Below are positions 26,581 to 35,157 of a stretch of DNA of 64,000 bases, piece after piece. Numbering within the stretch: position 1 is the first letter of the stretch; each line of letters begins with the position of its first letter. The notes below the pieces were generated by a model. It did no database searches. It was not told the origin of the DNA and was given only the letters and a program-made list of their open reading frames with translations. The DNA is taken from contig JAIBBR010000003.1 in the NCBI GenBank assembly GCA_019694575.1, positions 1-64,000 on the forward strand. Direction: 5' to 3'. The position numbers and the translations under genes were made by a program. The DNA comes from Myxococcaceae bacterium. GTDB taxonomy: Bacteria; Myxococcota; Myxococcia; Myxococcales; Myxococcaceae.

Positions 26581-27396
26581 CTACTTGCCGCCCTTGGAGG
26601 CGAGCTTTTTTGCGCGTTTGACGCGGCGGGGCTTTTTCTTCGCTTTCCGGCGCACTGTTGCCGGCTTCGCGGGCTCGTCAGGCACCTCACTCGCCATTTC
26701 CAAACCAAACACCTCGGCGAGATTTTCACCTGCAAGAACCTTGTCGGCCCGTGGCGCCTTCTTCGTAAGCCGCAACCCACTGCCCGCCTTGGCGATGAGC
26801 TCAGTCTCATCGACATTTCGCAGCTTGAAAATCAATTCTGGCCGACCATCGAGCCGCGCTCCAATGCCATACAGTGTCGCCGCCACGTGTTTACACATTG
26901 ACGCCCAATCGGGGCAGCTGCACGAAAACTCAAGCTCGGCCGGCATTGGGAAGAGCCCCGTTTTCTGCTGGCAAATGCGCTCCATGACGCCTTTCGAAAA
27001 GCGGCCCTGCAAAAGCTCGACGAGCGACTCGATTGCCCCCGCCGATTCTGTGCAGAGCGCCGCCCACCGCGCCTTGGGCACCGGAGCAACCTTGACAGAT
27101 ACTTTGTAAAGCTCAGACCCGCTAACAATCGCCTTCACGTCGCCGGCAAAAATCTGCAGGTCTACCACTGAGCCGTTACGCACGTACGTACGCCCACGCG
27201 GCAACCGGTTGTCGTAATCGCTGTACCGTTCGAGGTTGTCACACCACGCCTTGCCCCAGAAGGTCTGGGCGATTGTCTTGCCCTCGATGACGACCGGGGT
27301 GACAGGGTGGCCATTCTTTTTGAGCTTCTGCATCTCGCGCTCAGCATTGCGCCTGCGCTGGGCCACGGAAACATACGGACGCCACTCGTAGAACAT
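26581..27396 (-). CDS. SWIM zinc-finger protein
   Basis: 271 residues. The SWIM motif CxCx(n)CxH appears as FSCSCPDWASMCKHVAATLYGIG, about residues 158-180. The N-terminus (WRPYVSVAQRRRNAEREMQKLKKNG and WGKAWCDNLERYSDYDNRLPRGRTYVRNG) is the standard lead of bacterial SWIM proteins that pair with SNF2 helicases. A Lys/Arg-rich tail is likely to bind nucleic acid. The ATG lies three bases after the stop of the SNF2 gene, so the two proteins are made together and probably act as one DNA-remodelling unit. Confidence 0.92.
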   Translation of the reverse strand: MFYEWRPYVSVAQRRRNAEREMQKLKKNGHPVTPVVIEGKTIAQTFWGKAWCDNLERYSDYDNRLPRGRTYVRNGSVVDLQIFAGDVKAIVSGSELYKVSVKVAPVPKARWAALCTESAGAIESLVELLQGRFSKGVMERICQQKTGLFPMPAELEFSCSCPDWASMCKHVAATLYGIGARLDGRPELIFKLRNVDETELIAKAGSGLRLTKKAPRADKVLAGENLAEVFGLEMASEVPDEPAKPATVRRKAKKKPRRVKRAKKLASKGGK

Positions 27397-27399
27397 CGA

Positions 27400-30084
27400 T
27401 TACTCCTTCATTGCCACGTTGAGGTCCAGCTTCACAAAGTCGAGCAGCGCTTCATCGTCGAGCTCGGTCAAGGTCGCGTCAGCGCCGCCCTCGATCAGAT
27501 TTTGCGACAGTTGCTTTTTGGCTTCGATGAGCACGTCGATTTTTTCCTCGACGGTCCCCTTGCACACGAACTTATGGACGAGCACGTTCTTCTTCTGGCC
27601 AATACGGAAAGCGCGGTCAGTGGCTTGGTTTTCGACAGCCGGGTTCCACCAGCGATCAAAATGCACGACGTGTGACGCCGCGGTAAGGTTCAAACCCACG
27701 CCTCCCGCCTTCAGCGACAGCACCAAGAACGGAACCGACTCGTCTTCTTGAAATCGCTGCACCAGCACCTTTCGCTTCGCCACCGGGGTTTCGCCGTGTA
27801 ACACGAGGCCCGAGCGGCCGAACACCCCCGCCAAGAACGCCGCCAACGGCTCAGTCACCTCACGAAACTGGGTGAAGACCAACACCTTTTCTTGCTTCGA
27901 GGCAATCACCTCTGCGATTTCGCGCAGCCGCCCCCACTTGCCGCCATCGGCTTCTTCCCACAGGGCGTCGCCGAGCCACTGCGAAGGGTGATTGCAGATT
28001 TGCTTAAACCGCATCAAGAACGCGAGCACCACCCCCCGGCGTTTGATGCCATCGATGCCCTGGAGCTCTCTGCGCAGCTCATCAACAGATTCTTGATAGA
28101 GAGCGGCCTGCTTCTTCGAAAGCGGGCAAAACGCTTTCATCTCGGTCTTCTCGGGCAAATCGGCGATGACCGCTTTATCGGTTTTGAGGCGGCGCAGAAT
28201 GTAAGGCCGAACCAAATCGCGCAGCGGACCGTACGGGTAACCAGACGCAGCGGCGAGCCGTTTGGCGTAACCGCTGAACTCTTTCTCTGACCCCAACAAG
28301 CCTGGGTTGATGAAATCGAACATCGACCAAAGGTCCATCAGCCGATTTTCAATTGGAGTACCCGTCAGCGCGATGCGCGCCCGCGCCTTGAGCCTCTTCG
28401 CGGCCTGCGTCTGCTTGGCGCCCGGGTTCTTGATGGCCTGCGCCTCGTCTAAAATAACCAGGTGCCATGAAACCTTCTCGAGCCAGGGCAGGCGAAGCAG
28501 CGTGCCGTAGCTGGTGATGACCAAGTCTTTGGCCCCAAGCTCGTCTTCGAAAAGCGCCTTCAGCTTGGCCCCGGGCATCGCCGACGGGTGCGCCAAGAGC
28601 ACGCTCAGACCCGGGGTGAACTTCTCAATCTCGGTGGTCCAGTTGGCAAGCAGCGACGTGGGCACGACGAGCAGGCTCGGCCGTTTCGCCGCCAACTGTC
28701 TCTGCACGAGCAACAGTGAGAGCACCTGAATCGTCTTGCCCAGCCCCATGTCGTCAGCGAGGCAAGCTCCCAGCCCCAACTGCGAGAGCAGGTTCAACCA
28801 CTGCACGCCTACTTGCTGGTACGGCCGCAGTTCACCTCGCAGCTCGTGCCCTGGCATGGCCTTGGCCAGCCCCTCGGGCGATCGCAGCCGCTTGAGCGTT
28901 TCGGCCAACCACGGCCCCGCCATGACCCGAGACCAATTCACGTCGGCTGTTTCGATCGCGCTACCCGTGATGGCGGCGCCCGCGAGCAGTCGCATCGCCT
29001 CAGCAAAGGTGAGCCCGCCCTCGCGCGCGAGTCGCTCGGCTTCCTTGAACTGCCGGAGCGCATTTTCTGTACGCTCGCGGTCAACCTCAACCCACTGGCC
29101 ACGGATCAGCGCGAGCCCGCTTGAACTCGCCAGCAGTGCCTCGAGCTCTTGGGGCGTCACCGGCTCGCCGTCGAGGGTGACGGAAACCTCGAAATCGAGC
29201 AGCGCCTCTTTACCGAGGCCCGCGGGTGCTCGCGCGCCGACGCTACCGGTGACTTGGGCGCGCGCCGGTCGCCCCGCCCGCCAGTGGGTCGGCATGCGCA
29301 CCACCACGCCCGCTTGCTCGAGCGCGGGAACGTCGCCCAGAAAGCGAACCGCGTCATTCACCGACCAGCGCAAGGGGTGAAAGACGTCACCGGTGTCGAC
29401 CAACTCTTTCAGCCAAGGGCAGTGCTCAGCGGCGCGCTGTACGGGCAGGAGCAACGACAGGAGTCGTTCTTTTTTCGCGCCTCCGGCGTATTCGCTCAAC
29501 GCCTGGCCCAAGGGGAGGTGCTGTGCCTTGCCGTGAGCCGAGAGCCGGCTGGTGTACGTGGCGAGAAACGCAAAAGGCGCCGCCTCGTCTCGCCGGTTTT
29601 CTGCGAGATTGAAGTGCACCCGGCCCACGAGGTTCCATGCCGGGTTGAGCGTCTTGAGAAAAGCTTGCAGCCCCGTCTTCGCCTCGCCCAGTTGGGTGGT
29701 GAAGGCTTCTGCGGTCTCAACCCAAAGCGCTTGCAACGTCGAGACGGTGATGTACTCGCCCCCTGTCATCAGCGGGCTCGAGCCAGCGAGCGCCTGTAGT
29801 TCAGGCTCAGGGGGAAAAGGGGGTAAAGAGAGCTGCTCGCCACCCGCATTGCCAGTGCACAGCGCCGTCAGAAAATGCGCTCCCAGCTCGCGCCACCACG
29901 CGAAGATGGGCGGCAACACATGACCTATGCCTTCGCCACCCAGTCTGAGCAGCCCGTGGCCTGAACCACGGGCGAATGCCTCACCCAGGCGCTCGCCCAG
30001 AGCAGGGTCAAGCGCTGGGCCCTCTTCAACCTGCTCGAAGACAAGGCGCCCAAGCGGAGTCAGTCGCAGCGAAGAGGTTTGAAT
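27400..30084 (-). CDS. SNF2-family DEAD/DEAH-box helicase
   Basis: SNF2 ATPase of about 894 residues if read from an ATT at 30082-30084. Motifs: LADDMGLGKTIQVLSLL (Walker A), LVILDEAQAIKNPGAKQ (DEAQ), ALTGTPIENRLMDLWSMF, and the helicase C-terminal GGVGLNLTAASHVVHFDRWWNPAVENQATDRAFRIGQ. A long N-terminal region precedes the ATPase. The first in-frame standard start is GTG at 29919, but the 55 codons before it read as good protein (SLRLTPLGRLVFEQ, then GEAFARGSGHGLLRLG) without any ATG, GTG or TTG; the ATT has GGGAG seven bases upstream and a stop nearby. The GTG start (839 residues) remains possible. Sits between START and SWIM genes in one unit. Confidence 0.9.
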   Translation of the reverse strand: MQTSSLRLTPLGRLVFEQVEEGPALDPALGERLGEAFARGSGHGLLRLGGEGIGHVLPPIFAWWRELGAHFLTALCTGNAGGEQLSLPPFPPEPELQALAGSSPLMTGGEYITVSTLQALWVETAEAFTTQLGEAKTGLQAFLKTLNPAWNLVGRVHFNLAENRRDEAAPFAFLATYTSRLSAHGKAQHLPLGQALSEYAGGAKKERLLSLLLPVQRAAEHCPWLKELVDTGDVFHPLRWSVNDAVRFLGDVPALEQAGVVVRMPTHWRAGRPARAQVTGSVGARAPAGLGKEALLDFEVSVTLDGEPVTPQELEALLASSSGLALIRGQWVEVDRERTENALRQFKEAERLAREGGLTFAEAMRLLAGAAITGSAIETADVNWSRVMAGPWLAETLKRLRSPEGLAKAMPGHELRGELRPYQQVGVQWLNLLSQLGLGACLADDMGLGKTIQVLSLLLVQRQLAAKRPSLLVVPTSLLANWTTEIEKFTPGLSVLLAHPSAMPGAKLKALFEDELGAKDLVITSYGTLLRLPWLEKVSWHLVILDEAQAIKNPGAKQTQAAKRLKARARIALTGTPIENRLMDLWSMFDFINPGLLGSEKEFSGYAKRLAAASGYPYGPLRDLVRPYILRRLKTDKAVIADLPEKTEMKAFCPLSKKQAALYQESVDELRRELQGIDGIKRRGVVLAFLMRFKQICNHPSQWLGDALWEEADGGKWGRLREIAEVIASKQEKVLVFTQFREVTEPLAAFLAGVFGRSGLVLHGETPVAKRKVLVQRFQEDESVPFLVLSLKAGGVGLNLTAASHVVHFDRWWNPAVENQATDRAFRIGQKKNVLVHKFVCKGTVEEKIDVLIEAKKQLSQNLIEGGADATLTELDDEALLDFVKLDLNVAMKE

Positions 30085-30117
30085 GTATCTGCTCCCAATA
30101 ACTCAAAAAGGCCTGCG

Positions 30118-30747
30118 CTACTTCGCGCCCTTGGCCCGCTTCTCTGCCACCGCTTTGCGAATCGCGGCGAAGACGTCGGGCACCGCCGAACCGTTGGCCC
30201 GGTTAACAATGAACTTGGGAATCGACCCACCCGGGTCGGTATAAACCCAGTATGTAGCGAAGGTTTTCTTGCCGTCTTCACGCGGCTCTAAAAGCCACCA
30301 GCCGTCGTTGATTTTGGTGCGCACGTAACCGTCGCGCTCAGGCACTTTGGGGTCGACAATGGCCTTCCACTCACTCTTCATGAAGCCTTTGCCGTCTTTC
30401 CAATCTGACGCGTTGGTGACGCGAATCACGTAGTCGCGCTTGGCGACCAGCGGCGCATTCACCACACTGTAGAAGAGCGTCACTTTGCCGTCATTCTCGG
30501 TGCCCAGCACCTTCGACTCTTCGGTGTACGGCATCACCTTGTTGTAATCACCCCACCCCCACAGCACGTCGAACACCTCTTGCGGGGAGCCATCGATGAG
30601 CCCAATCGCTTTCATCTCGAGCACGTCAGAGCCTTCACGCGCGCGCGAAAAAACGGTGATGCCGTCTTTCTTGCCGGCCTGCTCCCACTTGGGCTCGTCT
30701 GCGCCTGCGACCAGTGCCGCAACCAATGCCATCGAAGAAAGAATCAT
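30118..30747 (-). CDS. START/polyketide-cyclase-like lipid-binding protein, exported
   Basis: 209 residues with a short N-terminal hydrophobic leader (SSMALVAALVAGA) suggesting export. The rest fits a START-type helix-grip fold: GITVFSRAREGSDVLEMKAIGLIDGSPQEVFDVLW, then LFYSVVNAPLVAKRDYVIRV and the final long helix (PDVFAAIRKAVAEKR). START domains bind hydrophobic ligands such as lipids. The ATG at 30747 has AGGA upstream. It is first in the minus-strand run START-SNF2-SWIM, though its exported nature makes a shared function doubtful. Divergent from the OB-fold gene with 57 bases between. Confidence 0.75.
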   Translation of the reverse strand: MILSSMALVAALVAGADEPKWEQAGKKDGITVFSRAREGSDVLEMKAIGLIDGSPQEVFDVLWGWGDYNKVMPYTEESKVLGTENDGKVTLFYSVVNAPLVAKRDYVIRVTNASDWKDGKGFMKSEWKAIVDPKVPERDGYVRTKINDGWWLLEPREDGKKTFATYWVYTDPGGSIPKFIVNRANGSAVPDVFAAIRKAVAEKRAKGAK

Positions 30748-30804
30748 GAAATTTATCCTACCGTCTGTCGTTTCGCCCACCACATGAATTAGGGTGGCCG
30801 CGCT

Positions 30805-31545
30805 ATGAGTGAGACAACCGCAACCGACCCAAATTCAAGCCTGCCTTCGACCTCTGAAGAACGTGTGCGCAAAGTGTACGTGCGCGACATTCAGGCCGGC
30901 CACACCGTTCACACCGTTTTCCGAGCGACTAAGAAACAAAAGAGCACCAGCCGGCAAGGCAAGACCTTCTTGGCGGTGACGCTGGCCGACAAAACCGGCG
31001 AGCTCGAGGCGCGTGTTTTCGACAACGTCGAGACCGTCGAGACGGCTTTCGCCAACAGAGACTACCTGTTGGTCAAAGGCCGGGTGATTACCTTTCACAA
31101 CAAGCCGCAGCTGGTCATCGAAGCGTTAGACCGCTTAGACCCCGAGCCGATGGACGAAAAAGAGTTCACCCCTCCAGCGCCTCCGCCAGAAACGGCACCT
31201 CACACCAAAGAGAAGGAGCACCGCCACGACAACAAAGCCTTCAAGAAGGCGTTGCGCGCGCGGCTGCTGACCCTGCTCGATGACCCGGTGATTTTCGCCG
31301 GCCTCGAAGCACTGGTGCACCACTTGGAAAAGTTCAGCCAGCAGCGCCATTCAGAAGGTGGTCAGCCGCCTCGACAACGCGGCCGTGGCCCACGTGTCGA
31401 GCACAAGCCTGAAACCAAAGTTGAGCTGAAAAACGACGCCCCCGCCAAAGAACCGGCAACGGAGAGAGATCCTTCACTGCCCAAAGACTTAATCTTCAAG
31501 TCCTTCACGCAGCTGTCGGGCGAGAGCGAAAAAACGCCGTCATAA
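30805..31545 (+). CDS. OB-fold nucleic acid-binding protein
   Basis: 246 residues. The OB-fold lies at about 22-115: VYVRDIQAGHTVHTVF, FLAVTLADKTGELEARVFDN, YLLVKGRVITFHNKPQLVIEAL, the pattern of YhaM-like/RPA-like tRNA_anti domains. The remainder is a helical stretch (~140-185) and a basic, Gln/Arg/Gly-rich low-complexity tail (RQRGRGPRV). YhaM itself has an HD nuclease domain here, which I do not see, so this is an OB protein with a divergent C-terminus. It precedes the HD-GYP gene by two bases and is probably co-transcribed. Confidence 0.75.
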   Translation: MSETTATDPNSSLPSTSEERVRKVYVRDIQAGHTVHTVFRATKKQKSTSRQGKTFLAVTLADKTGELEARVFDNVETVETAFANRDYLLVKGRVITFHNKPQLVIEALDRLDPEPMDEKEFTPPAPPPETAPHTKEKEHRHDNKAFKKALRARLLTLLDDPVIFAGLEALVHHLEKFSQQRHSEGGQPPRQRGRGPRVEHKPETKVELKNDAPAKEPATERDPSLPKDLIFKSFTQLSGESEKTPS

Positions 31546-31547
31546 AC

Positions 31548-33404
31548 ATGGCCGCGCGGCTCGGAGAACGATTGGTCGAAGCCGGGCTCATTTCGAGCGA
31601 GGCCATCGACAAGGCGCTCAAGCACCAGGCGCTCACCCAGCACCGGCTGGGTGATTGTCTCTTCGAGCTCGATTTAATCAGCGAAGCAGCGCTGCTGCGT
31701 TTTCTCGCCGGTGAATTGAAGACACGCTTTGTTTCGGCCGAAAAGCTCGCCAAGGCCAAAATTCCCTCGGACATACTGGACAAAGTGCCGGTGCGACTGT
31801 GCGAAGGGCAGCACGTGTTGCCCTTGGCTTTCGACGCCGAGCGCGGGCTGCTCTCAGTGGTCATGGCCGACCCACTGAACTCCGAAGCGATTCGCGAAGT
31901 GCGCACCGTCAGCGGCGCCAACGAAGTGTTCGCCTACGTTGCCCTGCGCAGCACCTTGGTGGCGGGCATTCGCCGAAATTATTACGGAGACACCGCGGCG
32001 TTCGACGAGAGCAAGCCTCCGCGCGATGAAGTGGTGCTGCTGTCGCGGGCCTACGAAGCAGGCACTTCGCCCGGCCGCGCCGCGGCGCAATCGTCAGGAA
32101 CGTTGCCCGCGGTGCCGAGCGGCAAGTGGGAACGTTTTCCTTCAGTGGTTTCAAGCCACGCCTTCACCCACATGATGGCGAAGTGGGCACGGCTTTTCGA
32201 CGCGGTAAAACCCAACGGGCCGGCGCACTCAACCCGGGTGGCGCGGTTGTGCGCGGCGACGGCACGCAAGTTGGGGGTGGGGCCACTCGATGTGCAGGCC
32301 ATTCGGGTCGCGGCGTACGTGCACGACGTCGCCCAGCTGGCCGACCACCACTTCACACTGCAATCATTGGCGCGGCGCCCGGCAGAACGCACCGTGGCCC
32401 AGAGCGCGCTGCACCTGCCATTGCAACTCTTTGACGCCGCCACGGTGGCACGGGCGACCAGGTTGACGTTGCTGCACCGGTACGAAGCGTTCGACGGCTC
32501 GGGGCTGCCGGCAGGCCTCAAAGGCGAGGCGATTTATTGGGGTGCGCGCATTCTCTCTGCCGTCGATGCCTGGGTCGACCTGACCACGCGCGCACACAAC
32601 GTCTTCGGTCAGACGGTGAATGCGTCAGATGCACATGGTTACCTGGGCGAAGAAGCGGGCACGCTTTTCGACCCTGCGGTGCTCGACGCGCTCAAGCACG
32701 TCACCTCGCACGAGGCACTGGCCCGCGCTATCGCCGGTGACGGGCGCTGCGTGGTGATTTGCACCCGCGACGACGCTACGCGCACTGACTTGCTCGACGC
32801 CCTCGCTCCGCTCCACGTCGAGCCCTATTGCGTGGCCACGCTCGAAGACGCCGCCGACGCGGTATTAGAACGCGAGGCCGACGTGCTGTGCCTCGGCCTA
32901 AAGTTCGGCGTGAGTGAAATGTCTGCTCTGGTGCACTGGCTGCGCAAACGGCCCGAGCGCGCCGCGCTGCCGGTGGTGGTACTGGGAGAGCCCAGCGACC
33001 CCAAAGCAAGCAGCCGCCTTCACCACGTGGGCGCCAGTGCGTTTTTGAAGCTGCCCATCGACCGAGCCGAAGCCGAAACGACGCTGACCGGCCTGCTCGC
33101 CGACGATGCAGAACACGGCGCGCCCCCCCACCCCATCGAGAGTGGGCTGCATGAAACGCCGTTGCGCACGCTGGCGTCATGGGTGGGTCGCGATAAAAAA
33201 ACGGGCCGGCTGACGCTGATGCATGGCTCGCACCACGGGGTGCTTCACTTCGAGCAAGGCCGTATCGTGCACGCAGTGAGCGACGGGCTGTGGGGTCAAC
33301 CCGCGCTAGAAGCACTGCTGTCGGTGCACGACGCGGAGCTGACCTTCGAGCCCGATGCGCTGCTGATGACGCCGCCCACGCTCAATGTAGACCCAACAAA
33401 TTAG
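31548..33404 (+). CDS. Multidomain protein: GspE-N-like, degenerate HD-GYP, receiver-like, DUF4388
   Basis: 618 residues with four modules. About 1-150: a MshEN/GspE N-terminal-like domain (LGERLVEAGLISSEAIDKALKHQ), which in other proteins binds c-di-GMP. About 210-375: an HD-GYP-type domain, HSTRVARLCAATARKLGV, VHDVAQLADHH (HDxGK is HDVAQ) and LLHRYEAFDGSGLPAGL (GYP is GLP). About 400-515: a receiver-like fold (CVVICTRDDATRTDLLDAL) without an obvious phospho-acceptor pocket. About 530-610: DUF4388. The HD pair is present, but changed flanking residues make phosphodiesterase activity doubtful; a sensor or scaffold is likely. Ends interlocked with tatD at TTAG. Confidence 0.85.
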   Translation: MAARLGERLVEAGLISSEAIDKALKHQALTQHRLGDCLFELDLISEAALLRFLAGELKTRFVSAEKLAKAKIPSDILDKVPVRLCEGQHVLPLAFDAERGLLSVVMADPLNSEAIREVRTVSGANEVFAYVALRSTLVAGIRRNYYGDTAAFDESKPPRDEVVLLSRAYEAGTSPGRAAAQSSGTLPAVPSGKWERFPSVVSSHAFTHMMAKWARLFDAVKPNGPAHSTRVARLCAATARKLGVGPLDVQAIRVAAYVHDVAQLADHHFTLQSLARRPAERTVAQSALHLPLQLFDAATVARATRLTLLHRYEAFDGSGLPAGLKGEAIYWGARILSAVDAWVDLTTRAHNVFGQTVNASDAHGYLGEEAGTLFDPAVLDALKHVTSHEALARAIAGDGRCVVICTRDDATRTDLLDALAPLHVEPYCVATLEDAADAVLEREADVLCLGLKFGVSEMSALVHWLRKRPERAALPVVVLGEPSDPKASSRLHHVGASAFLKLPIDRAEAETTLTGLLADDAEHGAPPHPIESGLHETPLRTLASWVGRDKKTGRLTLMHGSHHGVLHFEQGRIVHAVSDGLWGQPALEALLSVHDAELTFEPDALLMTPPTLNVDPTN

Positions 33405-34180
33405 AGAGCTACGGGAAGCGCCAACAGCGTCACCGCGTTGCGCGCGCAGGTCAGCGCCACTTCTTCAACCGGCACGCCTTTGAGCTCGGCCACCTTCGCG
33501 GCGGTGTGCACGATGTAGCCAGGCTCATTCTTTTTGCCCCGCTGGGGAATCGGCGCCAAATACGGCGTATCGGTTTCAAGCAGCAGCTGGCTCAAGGGCG
33601 CATAGCTCACCGCGGCCTGGAGGGCTTCTGTTTTCTTGTACGTAACGACGCCCGAAATCGAGAGATGAAACCCCATGTCGAGGTAGCGCTTGCCGGCTTC
33701 CCAGTCACCGGTGAAGCAGTGAATCATGCCCTTCGACATGCCCTCTTCTTTGAGAATGTGCGCGCATTCGGCATGGGCGTCGCGCACGTGTACGACAAGC
33801 GGTTTGTCGAGTCGCTTCGCCAGCTGGCACTGCCGACGAAACCCCTCGTCCTGCGCGTTGCGGGGCGAGTGGTTGTAATAAAAATCGAGCCCCGTTTCGC
33901 CCACCGCGCGTACCGCCGGCAACGCACACAATGTTTCGAGCTGCGCCCAGTCTTCAGGCGTGGCCTGCGCCGCGTCGTGGGGGTGAATGCCCATGGTGGG
34001 TGACAAAAAATCAGGCCACTGTGCGCTCAACGCCACCGCGCTGCCGAAATCTCCCGGCTTCTGCCACTGCCCCACCACCACCGCGTGCACCAAACCCGCG
34101 GCTTGGGAGCGCGCAATCACGTCGTCAGCGGTGGGAAAATCTTTTGTCTCTAGGTGACAGTGAGCGTCAATCAGCTTCAT
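33401..34180 (-). CDS. tatD: TatD family metal-dependent hydrolase (DNase)
   Basis: 259 residues with the TatD metal-site pattern: IDAHCHLE, GIHPHDA, AVGETGLDFYYNHS, PLVVHVRDAHAE, GMIHCFTGDWE and LLLETDTPYLAP. These enzymes are Mg2+/Mn2+ exo- or endonucleases linked to DNA repair and DNA degradation. Its ATG overlaps the HEAT gene stop (ATGA); it is the last gene of the holB-to-tatD operon and shares its 3' end with the convergent HD-GYP gene. Confidence 0.93.
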   Translation of the reverse strand: MKLIDAHCHLETKDFPTADDVIARSQAAGLVHAVVVGQWQKPGDFGSAVALSAQWPDFLSPTMGIHPHDAAQATPEDWAQLETLCALPAVRAVGETGLDFYYNHSPRNAQDEGFRRQCQLAKRLDKPLVVHVRDAHAECAHILKEEGMSKGMIHCFTGDWEAGKRYLDMGFHLSISGVVTYKKTEALQAAVSYAPLSQLLLETDTPYLAPIPQRGKKNEPGYIVHTAAKVAELKGVPVEEVALTCARNAVTLLALPVAL

Positions 34181-35157
34181 GCGGCCTCGCGATCGCGCAA
34201 CATCGCCGTCAATTCGTGACGCGCTTCTTCACCGGCCACTTTGACGCGGCGAGCAGCATCGAGTGATTCGGGCGTATTCAAGTGACACAACCCTTCGGCA
34301 ATATCGAGCCGCACATCGTCATCGAGAGAGCTGTCATCGAGCGTCTGCACCAGCACGTCGTGTGCACCTTCGCCACCGAGCAAGCCCAACGCCCGCGCCG
34401 CGGGCCCCCGACAAGTGTCTTTGGGGTCAGCCAGTGCTTTGAGCAGCAACGGCCGCGCAGCTTCAGCTTTCACCCGGCCAAGCAGCTCCAAGGCGAGCGC
34501 GCGGTCAGGCGACCAGCGCTTGCGGGTGCGCTTCATCAAATGCTCAAGCCCGCTCTCGTCACCCAACATCACCAACGTGGCGGCCGCTTGGGTGCGTTCA
34601 AAGCCAGAAAGCAACCATTTGTCGAACACCCGCTTCACGTACGGCTGTGCGTCTTTTTCACCCAGCTCGCCCAGAATCGCCAAGGCCCGAAAACGCAAGC
34701 CGACGTCGTCGAGCGCTTCGACCAATGTTTCTAAACCGGCCTTGTGCTTGAGCGCCGCCATGCCGCGGGCCGCCTCGAAGCGCACCGAGAAACTCTCGTC
34801 GGTGAGCGCCTGCGCCAACGCGCCCCGTGCATCGGGCAATGCCAAGTCAGCCAACCGCCCCGCGGCTTCGACACGAATGCGCTCGGCATCGTCAGCCAAG
34901 TGCCGCGACAACAACTCACGCGCCTCGTCTAAGGGCAAAATCTGCGAGCCGAGGGCCAAACCTCCACAGCGCAGCTCGGGCTGGCGGTCAGCAAGCAACC
35001 GCACCACCACCGGCGCGAATTCGTCGAGCTCTTCTTGCCCCACTTCGCTGGCGAGCTGACACAGCGATTCGGCAATTTCAGCACGCAGCTCGGGCTTCTT
35101 CTCACGTTCGAGCTGAAGCAGCGCATCGTCGCGCTCTTGGCGCCAATCGCGAATCAC
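34177..35157 (-). CDS. HEAT-repeat protein
   Basis: 326 residues composed of paired helices of HEAT type across the whole length (for example RIRVEAAGRLADLALPDARGALAQAL, SVRFEAARGMAALKH, RGPAARALGLLGGEGAHDVLVQTL). Such solenoids are protein-binding scaffolds; no catalytic motif is present. GTG start at 35157 overlaps the metG stop; its own stop overlaps tatD. The partner is unknown, but coupling to metG and tatD in one operon is firm. Confidence 0.85.
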   Translation of the reverse strand: MIRDWRQERDDALLQLEREKKPELRAEIAESLCQLASEVGQEELDEFAPVVVRLLADRQPELRCGGLALGSQILPLDEARELLSRHLADDAERIRVEAAGRLADLALPDARGALAQALTDESFSVRFEAARGMAALKHKAGLETLVEALDDVGLRFRALAILGELGEKDAQPYVKRVFDKWLLSGFERTQAAATLVMLGDESGLEHLMKRTRKRWSPDRALALELLGRVKAEAARPLLLKALADPKDTCRGPAARALGLLGGEGAHDVLVQTLDDSSLDDDVRLDIAEGLCHLNTPESLDAARRVKVAGEEARHELTAMLRDREAA

